A stretch of 64,000 nucleotides of DNA. Source: Ectobius pallidus (lineage: Eukaryota; Arthropoda; Insecta; Blattodea; Ectobiidae). The notes below the pieces were generated by a model, which was given only the letters and a program-made list of their open reading frames with translations, was not told the origin of the DNA and searched no databases. The translations under genes were made by a program, and so were the position numbers. Shown piece after piece: positions 1 to 12,200 of the stretch. The DNA is taken from NCBI GenBank assembly GCA_964059195.1, contig CAXKWD010000011.1, positions 30,115,066-30,179,065 on the forward strand, given 5' to 3'. The first letter of the stretch is position 1. Each line of letters starts with the position of its first letter.

Positions 1-540
1 CTCTATCAAAATTTGTTGTATGCAAAATATGTCATAAATATATTTCGTTTTCTATATGAGAAGAAAGAAATATGCATAAGGGCCTTGCTTGTGTTATGGT
101 ATACATATTAACTTAATAGTATTAACTTTAAACCTCTTTTTCCGTAACATTATTTTCCATATTCATGTACCTTTCTTTCTGTGGGGAAGGGGGGTTTATA
201 CTGAACATAGATCATTCGAACTTGTGCCATGTGTCTCCAGAATATAGTTAACTACCTTTAGACTGGAGGATATCCTTTTATACGTCCTAGAATAAAATAT
301 ACAATATTTTTAATGAATTTTTATAGAAAAATGTACGAAGATAAAAGATAACAGATCAATTAAATAAATATATTTCATACCCATGCATATTTTTTTAGTA
401 GGCCTAAACCTGTATTAAAGTATATATGCAATTTTACCTCCCTGTGATTAGTAGTACCAGAGAAAAAGGAACATGGAATCCTGAAATGTAATAATGGCTG
501 GATAGGTCATTCAGACTTCCCTGAAATGAAATGAAATTAA
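1..540. other. AT-rich intergenic DNA, nothing recognised
   Basis: No coding region, RNA gene or recognisable repeat is visible here. The stretch is AT-rich with short homopolymer runs and ends at the TTAA that borders the foldback element that follows. Confidence 0.6.
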
Positions 541-1240
541 GGGGGGACATACAGGTTTCGATGCTGGAAAGTAGGTGAAGTTTCATTATTCTGTAGCCTT
601 GCAATCTGGCATAGTCTATATTGACTAGTTCTACAATTGCATACTATTTTCAGAATTAATTTAACTATTACAGTTAAGGGGTAGTTATCATTACAAAATG
701 GCAGCCAAATTTTGTGCACTGAAGTGCCGTTTCCCTGATAAGTCAAACATTTATTAACATATTGCAGTGAAATTGTGCATGGAAGTATATTTGATATTAT
801 TGAACAATACTTGTGTAGAATCGTTGATGTAACTTTAATCGTTTATTTTTTTTTAGTATTTCTGATGTAAAAATTTCTAAAAAAATTAACAAGTGATGAA
901 TTATTTTTTTTAAAGTATTTATACTGCAGATAATCCAAAGATTCTAGGTTATGTTGTTCATATGATATTTAAAAATAGATAGAAAAAAGAATCACTCAGA
1001 AATATTGGTATTTATGAAAATTATCAGGGAATCGGCACTCCAGTGCAGAAACTTTGGCTACCATTTTTTAATGATAATTACCTATTAACTGTAATAGATA
1101 AATTATTTCTGAAAATATTAGCAATTGTAGAACTACTCAATATAGAGCATGCCAGATTGCAAGGCTATAGAACAATTCATTGCTGAGAAAAAAAATGAAA
1201 CTTCACCTATTTTTCAGCAACGAAAGCTGCTTGTCCCCCC
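541..1240. mobile_element. Foldback MITE, piggyBac-like by its TTAA site
   Basis: Two long inverted arms of roughly 210 bp (about 541-770 and 1018-1240) begin with GGGGGGACATACAG and end with its near complement. The left end directly follows TTAA. A second copy of the same family lies at 42364-43007 and has TTAA at both ends, which points to a piggyBac-type transposase as the mobilising enzyme. No transposase is encoded. The piggyBac assignment rests on the target site only. Confidence 0.7.
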
Positions 1241-3156
1241 ACAAGTAGGCTGAATTTTTTCGTTAAGCGCAACGGTCACCTCAAACAGGGTAACTCTGCT
1301 TGTCTCATACGGTGAGCTACTCCAGATTACTTTATATTTACGTTTAATAAGTAAATTTAAAATATAAAATTGTATTATTCGCATGATTGCCATCATCATG
1401 GCCAGAGTGAAATTACTTTACATGTAACAATTTTCATTAAAGAACATAACATGTTATAATTTAAGTTTCTTATGTCAAGGGGCAGTTCATACATAATTGC
1501 AATTGAATATATTCTACCTACTTGACATTTACTAGAGGAGTAAAAAGTATATATTTTACATTTTTACACTTAATTTTTGTTGCAAATAATTCAAAATTAC
1601 AGCTCATTGGGATAAATTAAATGATAGGCTATCCCTGACTTATTGTCAGAGAAATAGATTCGGGAATCTTATTTTTAACAAAGCCGTTACCATAATACAG
1701 ACTTACAAGGTTTTTTTAATGCCGTCTGGGTTGTATTTTTTTAAATGTTGTACAAATATAATTAAAATATAAATGTAAATAAATAGGGTATTTTTTCTTA
1801 GTTTTCAATCCTTAAGGCACGCGTAGGCTTTTCAGGATAACCACTCTATTTTCAAAGCATTGAACTATAAATAGATGCGTCCCTATTGGAACATACGACC
1901 ATCTGGAAGACAACGATTGTACAAATTAATGTAATTTAGTTGTTATTTTTTCTCATCATAATAACTAGCCATCTTCACTGCTCTTTTTATTAAATTGAAA
2001 CCCTTAACTTAAATCTATTTTAACTCTCTGTTTCTCATTTTAATTTTCATAGACATCGTACATCATAGACTCATAACGTTTAAAAATTTAAATTTAGAAT
2101 TTAAATCAATCATAAAGAATTAAAAGGATTAACAAAGAAAATGCTAAAAATCAGGCTTCAAGGTTCATTTCACGATTAGAAAGCGCCGCCCAGGGGGGGG
2201 GGGGGAAAGACATAAGATTTGAGTTCCCTGGTAAAAAAAAAAAAAAAAAAAAAAGTGATGTTCGTCCAAATTGTTCAATGTTTTCCGATTACATTTTTGA
2301 CAAAATCATTTTTTTGGTCAAAATCTGTCCTATTTTTTATTGCATTAAAAAGCCACGTTTTCTGCTTCAAAAAGATACCTACTTTATGAAAATTCCAACT
2401 GGGAAGCCTTAAAAGATACATTTAAATGACACTGTGTGCACATGTTTTGGCATTTGAGTGCAACTTTGTCCTTGTTTCTTTCCAAATTCTTTTTTCTACC
2501 CTAGTCTATACTAAAAATTGAGCTAGAAAATTCATCTATACATAAAATAAAAGCTTATGAAATGGGAAATGTGAACTAGGGTTTTCCTAATATTCTGAAA
2601 AATACAACTGTGATATAGTTTTTGTTTGTTTGTTAATGCTGTTGATTTGTTCCAATTTTGAAAAACATAAATCAACAAAAATGCCTAGTTCACAACATGA
2701 TATGCATAAATGAAACAAATCAGTGAAAGGGTTTTCAAGATTGTATCATTGTTGAGAATTTCATAATATTTTAAAGATTAGCTTATTTTTTCTACTTAAA
2801 ATAATTCAGGGAACTAAAAACTGAAAAAAAGTTTCAGATATGTGTTAGTTTTATACCGTAAGTTGTCTGGTAAAAATCTATAAAAAATGGCTAAAAAATC
2901 TGGATTTTGCCTTCCAACTTAAAACACAACTTATTTACTGCAAATATAGGCCTACACCTCCCTTGTAAGGTGTGGCAGTAGTGTACAGGAAGGCGATAGA
3001 GGGCATAGATGATTCGCGCCTAAGTTTTAGACCAATGGAACGCTATTACGCTTTTCATGAACTATGACATCATACTCGTACCGTCACGTCAGGAGGTACT
3101 TCAGTGAGGGTTGGGCATCAAGACGTTAAGCATCATTTGTGTCAAATCGCTACAAA
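1241..3156. other. 5' flank of the microexon gene, no gene seen
   Basis: This is about 1.9 kb of AT-rich DNA with a G homopolymer near 2195 and an A homopolymer near 2235. No ORF looks real. The last 150 bases are less AT-rich and contain a TCAGTG at 3101-3106 that resembles the arthropod initiator, about 55 bases before the first ATG of the downstream gene. No TATA box at the right distance is obvious. Confidence 0.45.
3101..3106 (+). promoter_or_regulatory. Possible initiator element of the microexon gene
   Basis: TCAGTG matches the arthropod Inr core TCAGT and sits about 55 bp upstream of the ATG at 3157, a plausible 5' UTR length. A downstream promoter element at the expected spacing was not found. 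This is a short motif that occurs by chance, so it is only a candidate. Confidence 0.2.
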
Positions 3157-3273
3157 ATGAAAATTGATCAAGAAAAGTTTATGAGAGAATTCTTTCCACG
3201 CCTAATGGCCAGCGTTCAGATCTCCATGGTCGTATGTGTTGTAATTCTTCTGGTTTTATCCGGATTCTTGGAG
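3157..3273 (+). CDS. Microexon gene exon 1: N-terminus and hydrophobic anchor
   Basis: Residues 1-39. The chosen ATG (MKIDQEKFMREFF) follows CTACAAA and is the first in-frame ATG; an in-frame GTG at 3139 is ignored. Four basic and three acidic residues precede the stretch ISMVVCVVILLVLSGF, which is a signal anchor or signal peptide core. The exon ends GAG with donor GTCAGT, in phase 0. That donor is weaker than those of the other exons. G and C homopolymers follow shortly after it in the intron. Confidence 0.75.
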
Positions 3274-6200
3274 GTCAGTTTCACTTCTGTTTTTTTTTTG
3301 GGGGGGGGGGATTTATTGCCACATCAGCATTTTTGTACCCCCCCCCCCCCCAATGTAATAAATGTTATAGCGTTAAACTAACTTCTGAATTGTGCTTTGA
3401 ATTTTTCCTGGTGCTGGTAATATAAGATATTTTCCCGGGCTACTAACCAGGTGGAGAAATGGATTAATTCCGACGTTTCGAAGCCAATCTGAGGCTCCAT
3501 TGTCCTTCTCCTTGACAATGGAGCCTTAGATTGGCTTCGAAACGTCGGAATTAATCCAATTCTCCACCTAGTTAGTAGCCCGGGAAAATATCCTATAACT
3601 TCTGAATTTATTAAAATACATGTTCAACACCGTTGAGTTCGATCGATGTAATAAAATTAATAAGATAGGCCTACCAACAAATATATATTTTTGTGATCAT
3701 TCGCCAAGGCCTTTCGGTGTCTTCTGAAGTTAAATACTTAGGTATTATTATTGTTAAGCATCTTAAATGGGAAAAGCATATTGCGTTTATTATTAATAAA
3801 ATATGCAGAACTATTTATAAATCTGTCACCCTTCGTAATTGTCTTCCAAATTTATCTTAAGGGCAATATATATAGCTGAGTACGGCTAATAATCCAATAT
3901 GGAATCCTTGGTCGGAGGCTATATGGAAGGCTAGAGTTTCGAAGGTGAATCGTAAAAAAGTTTTTATAATGGCATAAATTTATAAGCTTATAAATGTTTT
4001 TGTAGCAGTGACCCTGTATTTGAGAAATATAAAAAATGACAAAATCAGGCAGAATCATAGTTTATATTGAAGATTAAGTGAGATGAGTTTAGATTAGCTT
4101 ACAAGGCTTTTTTTTTATGTATCCCTATATTACTGCTGTAGCATGTAGTACCGGTATGTCATTTTTGAAATGTGGATTAAATACTGAATAATCATACATA
4201 GGCCTACTTGAAGAAAATATGGTATCAAACCAACTATTTGGGCGCCATTTACTTCTCAAAACAGTCGACGTTTAGCCGCCATTTTGGACACCTATGCTAT
4301 GAATGCCGGGAAATCTTTGATACTGTAATGACATGCAAGTCTTCAAATGATCGTCCTTGAAGCATCGGGCGGCCATTTTCTTTTTTCTAGATTAAATTCA
4401 CCAAATACCTTGGATAGAGGAATACCAGCCTAAAGACCATTGTTTAAAGATAATTTTACATCAAAAGAGAAAAAATATATTGAAAGAAGCCTATCGACTA
4501 CCCCACAAACATATTATACTCTGAATTCAAGGTTATGAAAATCGAATAACTTTATAAATTTGCATTATTGTCTTATTAGGCCTACCATAAAAACCGATCA
4601 AAATTTATTTCGTTGAAAGATGGTCAAAATACAAGAAAAAACAATATGTTTTGTTTTGCGGAAACAAAATGCAGGACTACTATTGGGCAATTACATGGTC
4701 TAATTTATGGTTAAGATAAAAAAAAAAAACTATCTAACATTAATGACCAAATCTTGTAATTGTCTTGTCTTTTGTTTCATCTTCATTTATTCCACCTATT
4801 TCTATTTGTAGGTATCTGTAAAATCGAATTCTACTTTTGTATCTTTAATTCCCTACTTTATTTTTATTTTTTTGGAAACATTGTTAACTGATCTTATTTT
4901 AGGTATATAATTTCTGTAGATATTTGTAAATGTCCGTGTTTCTCTCTTAATTGGTATATATGGTAATTTCAGCCAGGGGCGGATCCACGGGGGGGGGGGG
5001 GGGGGGGATGGAGGAAATTCCCCCCCCCCCCCAAAAAAAATTGTAACATTAAGAGCAGATTATTCAAACGGTCAGGCTTCAAATAAATTTTGTGAAGACA
5101 ACATAACCCAAATACTTAAATTAAAGCAACGACATTCATTATTTTGAATAATTTGTAATAAATTTGTAATAAAATGCCGAAATGTTCATTTTTATTTCAA
5201 CTGTGTACTGGGAATAATTAATTTTTATGAGTAAAAACTTCCCTCTCTACTTTGGTTCACCACCCCCCCCCCTCCCCAAAATGTCTCTCTGGATCCGCCC
5301 CTGATTTCAGCCCCTAAATACAAGCCTTGCTCATCTGGGTGCTTATGATTATGTCAAACATGATAACTTTGTTTTGTAATATATGTTTATAGATTCTGAT
5401 TTCAATCATTTTCTGGTTTATAATTTAATACATACAGGTATGTGGGTTTCTGGGGTTAATTACTTTTTCATTATATTAAAACGAACTCTTAGTTGTTCTT
5501 AAAGGGCTATACGAATAGCGTCAACTATTTCTTAGGGGACAGGTTGTCTTCCTTCTGGAAATAAGAATGGCAATGATAAAATTCCGATGCTTTACGAAGA
5601 ACATCTCTCTTCTACTTTTACAGGTTTAGAACCTAATGTAACTTACTTTGTGAATAGTGGCTATGTGGTCCTTTTTAATAGAGCTAATTAAAAATTGGTC
5701 CAATAATTTTTGCGGAACAGATTAACTTGCTTCTATGTATTTACAAGGTTCATGGGAATATTTTCCTCAAATTCATCATCAGTAGTAGAGCCTGGATTTT
5801 TAAACATAAAGCATATTTATTTTCATACTCCAAAACATAAGCAGAAAGGTTACATTCAAGGTATTTTCAAGCCTGCAAGGGCTCCAGGAAACTTACAAAT
5901 ATTAAGAGACTAGCACAAGAAATTTAAATAAGTAGTGTTAGATCATATTTTAACATTCCTCTCGCCACAACTAATAATTCTACGAATTATTGAAATATAG
6001 CAGGAATTTTGTAAAACACATTGCAGCAGTTGTTCCAATTGTAAACACTTGTAATTTCTTTCTTTTCTATTCAGGATACATCAGATGATCATGCTGAACC
6101 TGAGAACACTACATACATTGACATGGTGGGTATCTCCTGAATTAGCCTGTTAATTGATTATCTCATGTTCCGTGCAAATGAATAAGTCAGAATGTTAAGT

Positions 6201-9200
6201 TTTATTTCAGTGACTAATCGAAATGGATATGGTTTTATGGCTTTAGGCAACTAACTTTTCACTTCCAGATATGTTCAACAGTTTAACATGTAATCAATTG
6301 TGAAATTACATTTATAATTACAAAAATGGAGATTTTTCGAACCGTATAACTGGTTAACTGATTTAATCATGATCCTTCCAAATGAATAAGTCTGAACTGT
6401 CAAGTTTTATTTTAGTAATTAATGTTATTTTAGTTATTAATTATTTTAATTACTAATATAATTTTAAGGTTCTAAGCAAACAGACATTAATTTGTACACT
6501 TGTCACATGGAATAAGCGTATTAAAGTATGGTTGAAAAAGTAAATATTGAAATAAGCAAAGAAGGTTATTTGTAAAACGCATTCCAGAATGCGTTTCAGT
6601 TGTTAGCACATCTAATTGTTTTTTATGTTTCATCACAGGAAACTGGAGAAACCATTCATGGAGTATCTACCAATAGCGCATTCAATGAAACGGTGGGTAT
6701 CTTATGAATTAGCTAGCTGTTAACCGATTTACTCATGTTCTGAGTAAATGATAACTTTTTACTGGAAAATATGATTTTGGTAATTTATCCCAATGGAATA
6801 TTTGCTGGGAATTTCTGTCTCTAGCTGATTTGGGTGTAGGAATACAGCATGTAGTCAAAATCTATATAAAAAGGGACTTAGCTAATGATACAATCTTTTC
6901 TCAGAATTTTATGGGCTAGAAGAAACGAAGCATCATTTTCAAAACACTAAACCCAAAATACAACCACATTTTGTTGACAAAATTGTCATGAATATGAACC
7001 CAGCCTGCAGGGTCTTCAGGAAACCTAGAATTATTAGTAGACTAGCACAAGAAATCTAAATAGGTAGTGGTAGATCATATTTTAACAACACTCTTGCCAC
7101 AACTAAACTATAAGAAAACACAGTGGAAATTCTATAAATTATTGAAATAAAGCAGGAATTTTGTAATACACATTCTGACAGTTGTTCCAGTGTTGTAAAT
7201 ACTTGTAATTTGTTTCTTTTTTATTCAGGATTCCACCGAAGATAATCATGATGAATCTACAAACTTCACATACGATGACGACATGGTGGGTATTTCCTAA
7301 ATTAGCTTACTGTTAACTGATTATCTCATGTTCCATGCAAATTAATAAGTTTGAACTGCCAAGTCTGATTTTAGTAATTAAACCAAATGGATATAAATTT
7401 AAGGTTTTAAGGAAATAGACCTTTCACTCCAGGAATTTCTACCTCCAGCTGAGCATTTGGGTATAGCAGTACACCATGTAATCATGTGTGAAAATACTTG
7501 GAAAAACTTTTTTTTTAATGATACAATCTTTTCTTAGAATTTTATGGGTTAGAAGAAATTAAGTGTCATCGTCTTCAAAGTATGTTTCGTTGACAAAATT
7601 GTCACATTTATGAACCCAAAGCCTAGAGGAGCTCCAAGAAACCTACAATTTATTGAGAGACTAGCAGAAGAAACCTAAAGATGTAGATCATATTTTAACA
7701 TCCCTCTCCCCACAACTAACCCATAAGGAAAACACAAAAAATAAATTTGAAGTAATTGTTTAAATCAACAATGCAGGTATTTTTGTGAAACAAACATTCC
7801 ATTGCGCATGTTCCAGTTATATAAAATAGTTTGTTTCATTTTTTATTATAGGAAAGTACAGGAGTCATCATAGGTATCGACGATACATTGTGTGGTTTGG
7901 TGAGCATTTTTTAAAATGGTTTATTGTTATCTTATTTAATCATGTTCCCTGTAAATCAGTAAGATTGAACTGTCAAGTAAGATTTTAGTAAATAATCCAA
8001 ATGGATATAGTTTTAAGGTTATAAGCAGACATTTCTCTTCGAGAATTTCTATCTCTAGTTGAACATGTCTGTATAGGAACTCAGCATGTAGTCAACTGAG
8101 ACGATACTACTTGTCAGTTCTGAAATAAAGGGACTTTTCTAATATTATATTATCTTTTCTTAGAATATGATAAGATGAAAGACGAAGTGTCTTAGTTTTC
8201 AAAGACACCAGAAATATATGTACGTTCTGTGAACAGAACTGTCATATTTATGAACCTGAAGCCTACAGAAACTCCAGAAAACCTAATAATATAATGAGAC
8301 TCAAAAGAAACTTAAAGAAATACATCCCCTCCCACCTCAACTATCAGCTGAGAAAACGAAATATAATAATTATAAATTATTGAAATAAACAATGCAGGTT
8401 CTGTTAAAAACACATTATGGCACATGTCCCAGTTGTAATCACTTCTAATTTGTTTCTTTCATATTCCAGGGGACCACGGAGTTCATTCATGGGGTACTTA
8501 ACAATGAAACATTCGACAGTACGGTAGGTATCTTTTGAATTAGCTTACTCTAAACTTATTTACTCATGATCCATACAATTGAATAAGTTTGATTTTAGTA
8601 ATTAGTCCCAAATGATCTAATTTTAATGGTTTTAAACAAACAGACTTTTCATTCTTTTTAGTTGGTCTCTCCGGTTTAACTTGTTTGTAAAGGGAGCACA
8701 ACATTCAGTCACTTGAGTTATGTCAAATGGACACATTGAATCATTTCTTCTCTTCTTAAAATTTGATATGATATATGAACAGTAGTATCTTCTATTTTTT
8801 ATAGCCAGGAGTTAAAAGATAGGTATGTACGGTTGTGAAAACTGTCATGTTTACCAGCCAAATGTTTACTGAAATGCCAGCAGAAATATATAGCAGTATT
8901 AGACTCAAACAAAATGTAATAGCTCTACAATTCCGGGGTGCGCAGGCAAAGAGAGTTAAGTCCACCATCCTAAAAACTTGAGATATGTAGATAGAGTTAT
9001 AGATAAAAATGTTCTCTACATTTGTGTTAAGTCCAGTAAGTCATAATCAAAATTGTACGGTACGGTAGTTAAGGATGTGTGCCTCATGGGTTTATCCATC
9101 TCTAAAGCTATGTTGGGCTGGTATAGTGTGTTAAGTCACTCTAATTCTCAGTAACAAGAAAGTGGACTTAACTCTCATTGCCCCGGCACCCCGGAATTAT

Positions 9201-12200
9201 GAGACTATCACGAGATATCTTATTAATTAAACTGTTGATATTTTAAAAATCCATTCCATCATAACAAAAACTGTAAGAAAAAGTATTGTAATTTGCATAA
9301 GTACATTCAAATAAACAAAAGTAGGTATTTTTGTGAAACTTAAATCATGTTCCAAGGTTGAACAATTCTAGATTTTTCTTATTTTTCTTCCAGAACATTG
9401 TGGAATTCAGTCATGATGGATGGGCAAACATCGCATTCAGTGACTTCATGGAGACTACCGAATTCAGTAATGGTGGATCCTTCAACACGACAATCAATGA
9501 AACAGTAGGTATCTGTTAAATCAGTTGATAAACTTCATGTCCTCTGGAAATGATCAAGTTTGAACTAGCAGACATTCGTTATTTTTTTCTTATCTAAAGG
9601 TAGCAATATGAATACTTTTCAATTATGTTCAAATTTTATTTATTTATTCAAAATTTCCATACATATTGTTTAAGATACCCAAATCAGCATCTGCTTGTTT
9701 TCGAGTACAGTTTATTTTAAACACAGTGAATATAAGAGCTGAATGCAGAAATAAAGAAGAGATAGGCTAATTGAATATAGAAAATTAGGCTATGAATGCA
9801 TGTAACATTTTTATAAGAGTAACTAATGTGAAAAAATGTAAAATTTGTGCAGTTACAAGGGCGAATCAAAAAGTAAGTTACACTTCCAAGTTATGGCCAT
9901 TTATGAAACCACCTACACATAGGCAATATGGCTATGACAACATACAATGTACGTTCACTTTTCCACATAATCCCCAAGAGCCTGTAAACATTTCTCGGAA
10001 TGATCAACCAACTTTTCGATTCTGGATGCTTAGAAATCACCTCCAGCACTATGTAACCACCTGGAGACAACTGCTTTCACCCTCTCATCATTTTGGAATC
10101 ATTGTCCACCGAGATCCTTTTTCAGCATACAGAACACATAATAATCGCATGGTGCTATGTCTGGACTGTATGGAAGATGTTGCCATACCTCTCACTTGAA
10201 TCGCTGCAGCAGTTCCCCTTCAATCCTTCTCACAACCCCTTCAGTTCTCTCCTTAAATCTCTTATTTCCTCTCGTTTCTCCCTTTCTTTCTGGTTTCCCT
10301 CATTCCTGTACTTTCAAATGCTGTCTGTGTCTTTACAGAGTGCTGGAGGTAATTTCTACGCATCCCGAATAAAAAAGTTGGTTGACCGTTACGAGAAATG
10401 TTTACAGTCTCTTGGGGACTATGTAGAAAAGTGAACGTATATTGTTATGTTGTCATAGCCGCGTTGCCTATGTGTAGGTGGTTTCATAAATGGTCATATC
10501 TTGGAAGCGTAACTTACTTTTATTCGCCTTCATATAAAAAATTGAAATACAATAATAATATGTTATACCAGTAAGTTAAGTCTTAATTGCAAGCTAAAAA
10601 ACTACAGACAAAGAAAAAGTTGTAAACCATATTACACTGTAGCAAGATTGAGTAAGGAGTGATGTTAGTATCAAACCTAGCTTTCACTCGTTTAAATAAT
10701 TTGTCAAAGTAAAATTCAGTGTAGGACCAGCATATATTGGAGTAAGGAAACTTGTGAATTTAAAAACTCTCACAATATTTATTAATTTTTCAATAAAATA
10801 GGGGAGCTGGATATTGTGTAAGTGTACAGTGCTTTTTTCTGGTAGTACACAGGGGTGCGCATACCCCTTAAAGATTTTTTCAGTTTCATACAGGAGAAGA
10901 TCATTATTTTCAATAATTTTTAAATCTAGCAAATTTGTTCCAAACAAAATACGAAAGTGATTATATGCATCGCTTGCATTAAAGTAGCTACTTTTAGTTT
11001 TATGTTCGTTGTCTGTCCCATGATTTTCGAGAGGTGGGGCCTGACATTAGCACTGTGATTGGGGAAACAAGCGAGTGCTACAGCACCGCTGCAATGGTAA
11101 CCAAGACTATGTTGCCAATGTTACCGATTCAACATTCGCACTTGCTCAAGGTTTTGTTGTATTCCTTTCCTCTTGGCTTCAAACTGCATTTATTTGTGTT
11201 AATGCTGCTGAAAATGTTGTTCTGTCTCTGGCTATTCTGCAGTTGTTTTTCATGCAAAAAATTATATGTGCGTTTGTGAAAATGGCTCTGCTTATACACA
11301 TGTCAGTAGTTCCGAGGCTGGTCTCAAACCTGTTAGGCCCAACTCTCAAAAATAGAGGTATAGCTACTTTTCATTTTAAATTTAGCGTCTTCTGGTAAAA
11401 GGTCTAAGAATCCCTGTGAGCGTTATCATAGACTAAATCGCACCTTACAGGTAGAATTGATGTCTACGAATTGAATCCACCTCAGAGGACTTCAATTCTT
11501 ATAACCTCATGCATGTTGTGTGATTCCACTTTCATTCTAAATACAGTAGAAGCCTGAAATAGCGCGGTTTGAAATACCGCAGATTCAGATGTAACACGGG
11601 GGAAAGCATGTCTCCCAATAAAAAAATCATAGTTTTATAAATAAATATTTTATTTTGGAAGTTGAGTTAAAACAGAAAAATTCTGCAAAGAGCGGTTCTA
11701 CAGTACATTTTTTTTTTTTACCGTTAGACCCGCCCTCACCCGCTAGTTGACCGTCACCACTGCATTCCAAAGGATTTAGCAGAAGTAATGGGACATGGCG
11801 TGAATAGTGTAGTTCTATAAGGATTTTAAAAAATCTGCACCTGCCAGTAATTCTTAAAACCTAGGAAAGTTGAAATATGATTTTAGTTTGAATCACGCAC
11901 TCGGATTGTAAAGTCGCAAGTTCGGAATACAAAATGTTGCAGAAGCGGAAAGCATATATTTCAGTAGGAGATAAACTGAAAATTATTGATTGTGTAAAAA
12001 ACGGAGAAACCAAAGCTAATTTATCATGTGAGTGTGGCGTCCCAGAAGGAACAATTAGGGGGTGGATGAAAGAGGAAAATAAACTTAGAAATTATTAGTG
12101 AACCAATGTTCCCCTCCGCAGGGTCGATTTTTGTCACTTCTTCGGTCACATTTCGATATATACCACGGTAAGGTTATAACGCGGGGGTAAAGCATGTCCC

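Larger units (their letters stand above)
5760..9550 (+). repeat. Tandem array of exon-plus-intron units in the microexon gene
   Basis: Exons 2 to 7 start at 6075, 6639, 7229, 7852, 8470 and 9394, spaced 564, 590, 623, 618 and 924 bp; the last spacing is about 654 bp once an inserted 270-bp MITE is removed. The introns are homologous as well as the exons. Downstream of several donors come TGAATTAGC and then TCATGTTCC with AATAAGT. Upstream of the acceptors the block GAGACTAGCACAAGAAA and GATCATATTTTAACA recurs, starting already at about 5907 in intron 1. The array therefore arose by repeated duplication of a whole unit of about 0.6 kb. Confidence 0.85.

Noticed and set aside
3139..3156. GTG start extending exon 1 of the microexon gene
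   Set aside because: GTG initiation is very rare in animals; the ATG at 3157 is in frame and suitable.
10093..10434. 113-codon frame as a gene
   Set aside because: It is a mariner arm plus the pyrimidine-rich centre of the foldback; only the last 32 codons are real transposase remnant.
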